25,693 nucleotides of DNA from assembly GCA_028290305.1 (NCBI GenBank), contig JAQGKC010000492.1, positions 1-25,693 of the forward strand, read 5' to 3'. The notes under the pieces were generated by a model, which saw only the letters and a program-made list of their open reading frames with translations, had not been told where the DNA came from and made no database searches. This DNA is from Bradyrhizobium sp. GTDB lineage: Bacteria; Pseudomonadota; Alphaproteobacteria; Rhizobiales; Xanthobacteraceae. The stretch's first letter is position 1. The number at the start of each line of letters is the position of its first letter. This document shows, piece by piece, positions 22,874 through 25,693 of this stretch. Made by a program: the position numbers and the translations under genes.

Positions 22874-24094
22874 ATGATTCAGTCTTGGGTCGCTCGTTAT
22901 GCCCGTCTTTCGATACCGGTATGGATCGCAGCGATCGGATGCATCGCACAGGCGCAGGCGGCGTCTGCCGATGACGTCATTCGCTTCGGGGCGCCGCTGC
23001 CGTTGACGGGACCTTTGGCGCCGGAAGGGATCAAGCAGCAGCAGGGCTATGACCTGTGGGCCGAGCAGGTCAACAAAGCCGGCGGAATCTCGGTCGGCGG
23101 CAAAAAGTACAAGGTCGAAATCGTTTACGCCGACTACCAGTCCAACACACCACGTGCGGTGCAGACCACCGAGCAAATGATCACCCAGGACAATATCAAC
23201 TTCCTGTTCGGGGCGTTCGGCTCCGGCGCCGCCAAGGCCGCGAGCACGGTGTCGGAAAAATACAAGGTACCGACCATCGCCGCGGCAGCCTCGTCATCCC
23301 AGGTCTACGATCAGGGATACAAATATCTGTTCGGCACATTCACGCCGAACGACACGCTCACCACGCCGTTGACGCAAATCATCAAGTCGAAGGCGCCTGA
23401 CGTGAAGAAGGTCGCCATTCTGGCGCGCAACGATCTGTTTCCGCTGGCGATTGCCCAGGAAATGGAGAAATCCGCCAAGGCCAATGGCCTTGAGGTGGTG
23501 TATTTCGAGAAGTACGCGATCGGTACGCTCGATCATTCGGCCACGTTGTCGCAAATCAAGTCGTTGTCGCCGCAATGGATCTTCGTCACCGGCTACATCA
23601 ACGATCTCCTGCTGGTTCGCAAGCAGATGGTCGATCAGGAGATGAAGGCGCCGGTGGTGACGATGATTGCCGGTCCGGCTTACCAGGATTTCATCGAATC
23701 CGCAGGCCAGACCGCGGAGAACATCACCAGCGCCTCGTGGTGGCATCCCGCCGAGCAATATGACGGCAAGGACATCTTCGGCACCACCAGCAATTTCGTG
23801 AAGCTGTTTCACGATAAATACAAGAGCGATCCGGATTACGGACAGGCATCCGCCGCCGTTTGTGGCGCGTTGTTCCAGATGGCGATCGAACGTGCCGGTT
23901 CGCTGGACCGGGAGAAAGTACGCGACGAATTGGCGAAGCTCGATGTCGTGACGTTCTGGGGCCCCGTCAAGTTCGGGCCCAACGGGCAGATCAATTCGCT
24001 CGAACCGCCGGTATTCCAGATTCAGGGCTCCAAGCCCGTCGTGCTTTTCCCGGAAGCGATCAAGCAGGGCGAACTCAAGCTCGGGGTAAATTGA
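22874..24094 (+). CDS. ABC transporter substrate-binding protein, LivJ/Peripla_BP_6 type (second system)
   Basis: The 406-residue protein has a signal peptide (MIQSWVARYARL, hydrophobic IPVWIAAIGCIAQ, cleavage near AQAASA/DD). The mature part opens VIRFGAPLPLTGPLAPEGIKQQQGYDLWAEQVNKAGGI, with GAFGSGAAKAASTVSEKYKVPT and CGALFQMAIERAGSLDREKVRDELAKLDV further on. GGAG at 22862 is 8 bases before the ATG; an in-frame ATG at 22829 would spoil the signal peptide. It is followed by livH- and livM-type permeases. The proximity to kyn genes could mean an aromatic amino acid or related acid as ligand, but this is only inference. Confidence 0.92.
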   Translation: MIQSWVARYARLSIPVWIAAIGCIAQAQAASADDVIRFGAPLPLTGPLAPEGIKQQQGYDLWAEQVNKAGGISVGGKKYKVEIVYADYQSNTPRAVQTTEQMITQDNINFLFGAFGSGAAKAASTVSEKYKVPTIAAAASSSQVYDQGYKYLFGTFTPNDTLTTPLTQIIKSKAPDVKKVAILARNDLFPLAIAQEMEKSAKANGLEVVYFEKYAIGTLDHSATLSQIKSLSPQWIFVTGYINDLLLVRKQMVDQEMKAPVVTMIAGPAYQDFIESAGQTAENITSASWWHPAEQYDGKDIFGTTSNFVKLFHDKYKSDPDYGQASAAVCGALFQMAIERAGSLDREKVRDELAKLDVVTFWGPVKFGPNGQINSLEPPVFQIQGSKPVVLFPEAIKQGELKLGVN

Positions 24095-24125
24095 CGACGG
24101 CTGTTGCGACCAATAGGCGTCGAAC

Positions 24126-24992
24126 ATGTGGGTAGCCCAGGTCCTGGTCAATGCGCTTGTGCTGGGTTGCCTTTATGCATGCATCGCGATCGGCTTTTCG
24201 CTGGTGTGGGGTGTTCTCAACGTCATCAACCTGATCCATGGATCGTTCATCGTGCTCGGGGCCTACCTCGCCTGGGGCGTCTATCAGGCGCTGGCGATCC
24301 CGCCCTGGTATGTGCTGGCGATCGCCGCGCCGTTGTTTTTCACGCTCGGATACCTACTGCAGCGACTGCTGCTCAACCGCGTCATATCAGCGCCGGTGCT
24401 GGTGACGCTGACACTGACGTTCGGGCTCGATCTGATCCTGAACAATGCGATGATCTATTATTTCAAGGCGGACTACCGGAAGCTGACCTTGAGCCCGCCG
24501 ATGGGCTCGATCTCGCTGTTTGACGTTGTCGTGCCGGTTGACCGGCTGGTTGCAACTGGATTCGCGCTGGCGCTGACCGGGGTGCTTTATCTCATCCTGC
24601 GGCGCTTGCGGGTCGGCCGGGCCATCGTCGCGGTCAGGCTCGATCGCGACGCCGCTGTCTTGATGGGCGTCGATGTCAAATCGATCTATGCCATAGCCTT
24701 CGGTCTTGGTGCGGCCTTGGCCGGATGCGCCGGCGTGCTGATGGCGCTGATCTTCCCGATCTCGCCGCTGACCTCGTCGACATTTCTCGGCAAGGCCTTC
24801 GTGGTTTGCGTGCTCGGTGGCCTCGGCAGCGTATCGGGTGCGCTGGCCGGCGGCCTGCTGCTGGCACTGGTCGAAAGCATAGGTTCAACCTTCCTTGGAC
24901 CATCACATGCAACCACGCTTTCGTTTGCGCTCTTGATCGTGTTCCTGATCGCGAGACCCCAGGGGCTGCTCGGCAGGAAGGGCTTTGAATGA
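24126..24992 (+). CDS. livH: Branched-chain amino acid-type ABC transporter permease (LivH, second system)
   Basis: The 288-residue membrane protein shows the LivH pattern: LVNALVLGCLYACIAIGFSLVWGVLNVINLIHGSFIVLGAYLAW at the start, then LTFGLDLILNNAMIYY and, near the end, FLGKAFVVCVLGGLGSVSGALAGG and FALLIVFLIARPQGLLGRKGFE. It is a diverged paralogue of the permease at 9529. It starts 31 bp after the binding-protein stop and overlaps the following permease by ATGA. It would form the channel with the LivM-type protein beginning at 24989. Confidence 0.93.
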   Translation: MWVAQVLVNALVLGCLYACIAIGFSLVWGVLNVINLIHGSFIVLGAYLAWGVYQALAIPPWYVLAIAAPLFFTLGYLLQRLLLNRVISAPVLVTLTLTFGLDLILNNAMIYYFKADYRKLTLSPPMGSISLFDVVVPVDRLVATGFALALTGVLYLILRRLRVGRAIVAVRLDRDAAVLMGVDVKSIYAIAFGLGAALAGCAGVLMALIFPISPLTSSTFLGKAFVVCVLGGLGSVSGALAGGLLLALVESIGSTFLGPSHATTLSFALLIVFLIARPQGLLGRKGFE

Positions 24993-25693
24993 CCCGGGTC
25001 AATCTGGCGCTTCTGGTGTTCATCGGCTGCGTGGCGGCGCTGCCGCTGTTCGGCGGCGCCTACGCCTTGCGGCTCGGCACCATTGCCTGCATGTACGCCA
25101 TCCTCGCTCTGTCCTGGAATGTCGTCGGCGGTTTCGCCGGTTATCCGTCGTTCGCGACCGCGGCGTTTTTCGGCTTCGGCGCCTATGCCACCGGTGTGCT
25201 GCTCAACAGGGGCCTGCCGCTGGCGCCTTCGATCCTGGCGACGCTGGTGGCGTCGTTGCTGCTGGCGGGCTTGCTCGGCGCCGTGCTGCTGCGCCTGCGG
25301 GGCCACTATTTCGCGATCGCAAGCCTCTCGCTGGTCGAGGTGCTGCGCGAACTCGTCAACAATGCCACCGATCTCACTGGCGGCGGCATGGGGCTGAACA
25401 TCCCGCTGGCGTCGGGCTCCGGCATTCTGGCCGATGCCACGTTCTTCTTCTATGCGATGTGGGGATTGCTGCTGGCAACCGCACTGATGGTGATCGCCGT
25501 CTCGATGTCGAAGCTCGGCTTTGGGCTCGCCTGCATCCAGCAGAACGAAACCGCTTCCGACATGGTCGGCCTGAATACCACGCTCTACAAGAGCGCCGCG
25601 TTCGGGCTGTCGGCCTGTTTCGTCAGCGCCGCCGGCGGCCTCTATGCCGCGTGGGTGCATTATATCGACCCCTCCGACGTGTTCGATATTCTC
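24989..25693 (+). CDS. livM: Branched-chain amino acid-type ABC transporter permease (LivM, second system), 3'-partial
   Basis: The frame is open from the ATG at 24989 to the last base of the window, 235 codons, so the 3' end lies outside. LivM features are ILALSWNVVGGFAGYPSFATAAFFGFGAYATG near residue 37, LRGHYFAIASLSLVEVLRELVNN near 104, GLACIQQNETASDMVGLNTTLYK near 175 and FGLSACFVSAAGGLYAAWVHYIDPS at the end. The region usually at the C-terminus (GGxGSxxGP) is not reached. It overlaps the livH stop by ATGA. ATPase genes of the livG/livF kind would be expected next. Confidence 0.92.
   Translation, partial: MTRVNLALLVFIGCVAALPLFGGAYALRLGTIACMYAILALSWNVVGGFAGYPSFATAAFFGFGAYATGVLLNRGLPLAPSILATLVASLLLAGLLGAVLLRLRGHYFAIASLSLVEVLRELVNNATDLTGGGMGLNIPLASGSGILADATFFFYAMWGLLLATALMVIAVSMSKLGFGLACIQQNETASDMVGLNTTLYKSAAFGLSACFVSAAGGLYAAWVHYIDPSDVFDIL

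Noticed and set aside
24095..24123. CGACG ... CGTCG inverted repeat between the second binding protein and livH
   Set aside because: The stem is only 5 bp with a loop of about 18 nt and no T-run; it may well be chance and lies within one operon.

Overview
The window looks like a chromosomal catabolic region of a GC-rich alphaproteobacterium, most like the Bradyrhizobium/Rhodopseudomonas group. The signs are strong GC preference at third codon positions, densely packed genes with ATGA or TAATG overlaps, and many ABC uptake systems placed beside amide-cleaving and aromatic-amino-acid enzymes. The taxonomic call is inference. I saw no rRNA, tRNA, CRISPR array, insertion sequence or phage gene.

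Layout. (1) 3-7349 (+): a cut-off hydantoinase A gene, hydantoinase B, a TetR regulator, a complete NMT1/SsuA-type ABC importer (binding protein, ATPase, permease) and an EamA exporter/permease. (2) 7383-9457 (-): a GntR/FCD regulator, a small CxxC protein and a COG0523 (CobW-like) GTPase, joined by two 8-bp overlaps. (3) 9529-18030 (+), divergent from gntR: a branched-chain-type ABC importer (livH, livM, livG, livF), a hydantoinase/dihydroorotase-like cyclic amidohydrolase with a TTG start, the matching binding protein, an ACMSD-like metal-dependent hydrolase/decarboxylase, and an AtzG/AtzE-like pair (small subunit plus amidase, also TTG start). (4) 18033-21763: kynureninase on the minus strand, and tryptophan 2,3-dioxygenase, kynurenine formamidase and an aspartate-dehydrogenase-like gene on the plus strand. 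Together the first three kyn enzymes convert tryptophan to anthranilate plus alanine. (5) 21803-25693: a LysR regulator divergent from a second LIV-type importer (binding protein, livH, and a livM that runs off the window).

How the genes work together (inference). Module 3 reads as uptake of a small nitrogen compound, hydrolytic opening of a cyclic amide, possible decarboxylation, and amide hydrolysis by AtzGE. Module 1 carries a different, HyuAB-type route to ring amides with its own importer. The COG0523 GTPase and its CxxC partner could supply metal to one of the several metal-dependent hydrolases. Module 4 is a classic kynurenine route with a NadX-like gene added.

The most striking observations are at the level of single motifs. 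In hydantoinase A, a 94-bp segment (23-116) is inverted between 8-bp inverted repeats. Flipping it in silico restores the conserved SNGG and SGPAGG motifs in frame, and the current orientation is also an open frame. In the AtzE-like amidase, the Gly/Ser loop of the amidase signature is four residues short, as if a 12-bp direct-repeat slippage had occurred. The hydantoinase-like enzyme has His in place of the first metal-motif Asp and Glu in place of the usual catalytic Asp.
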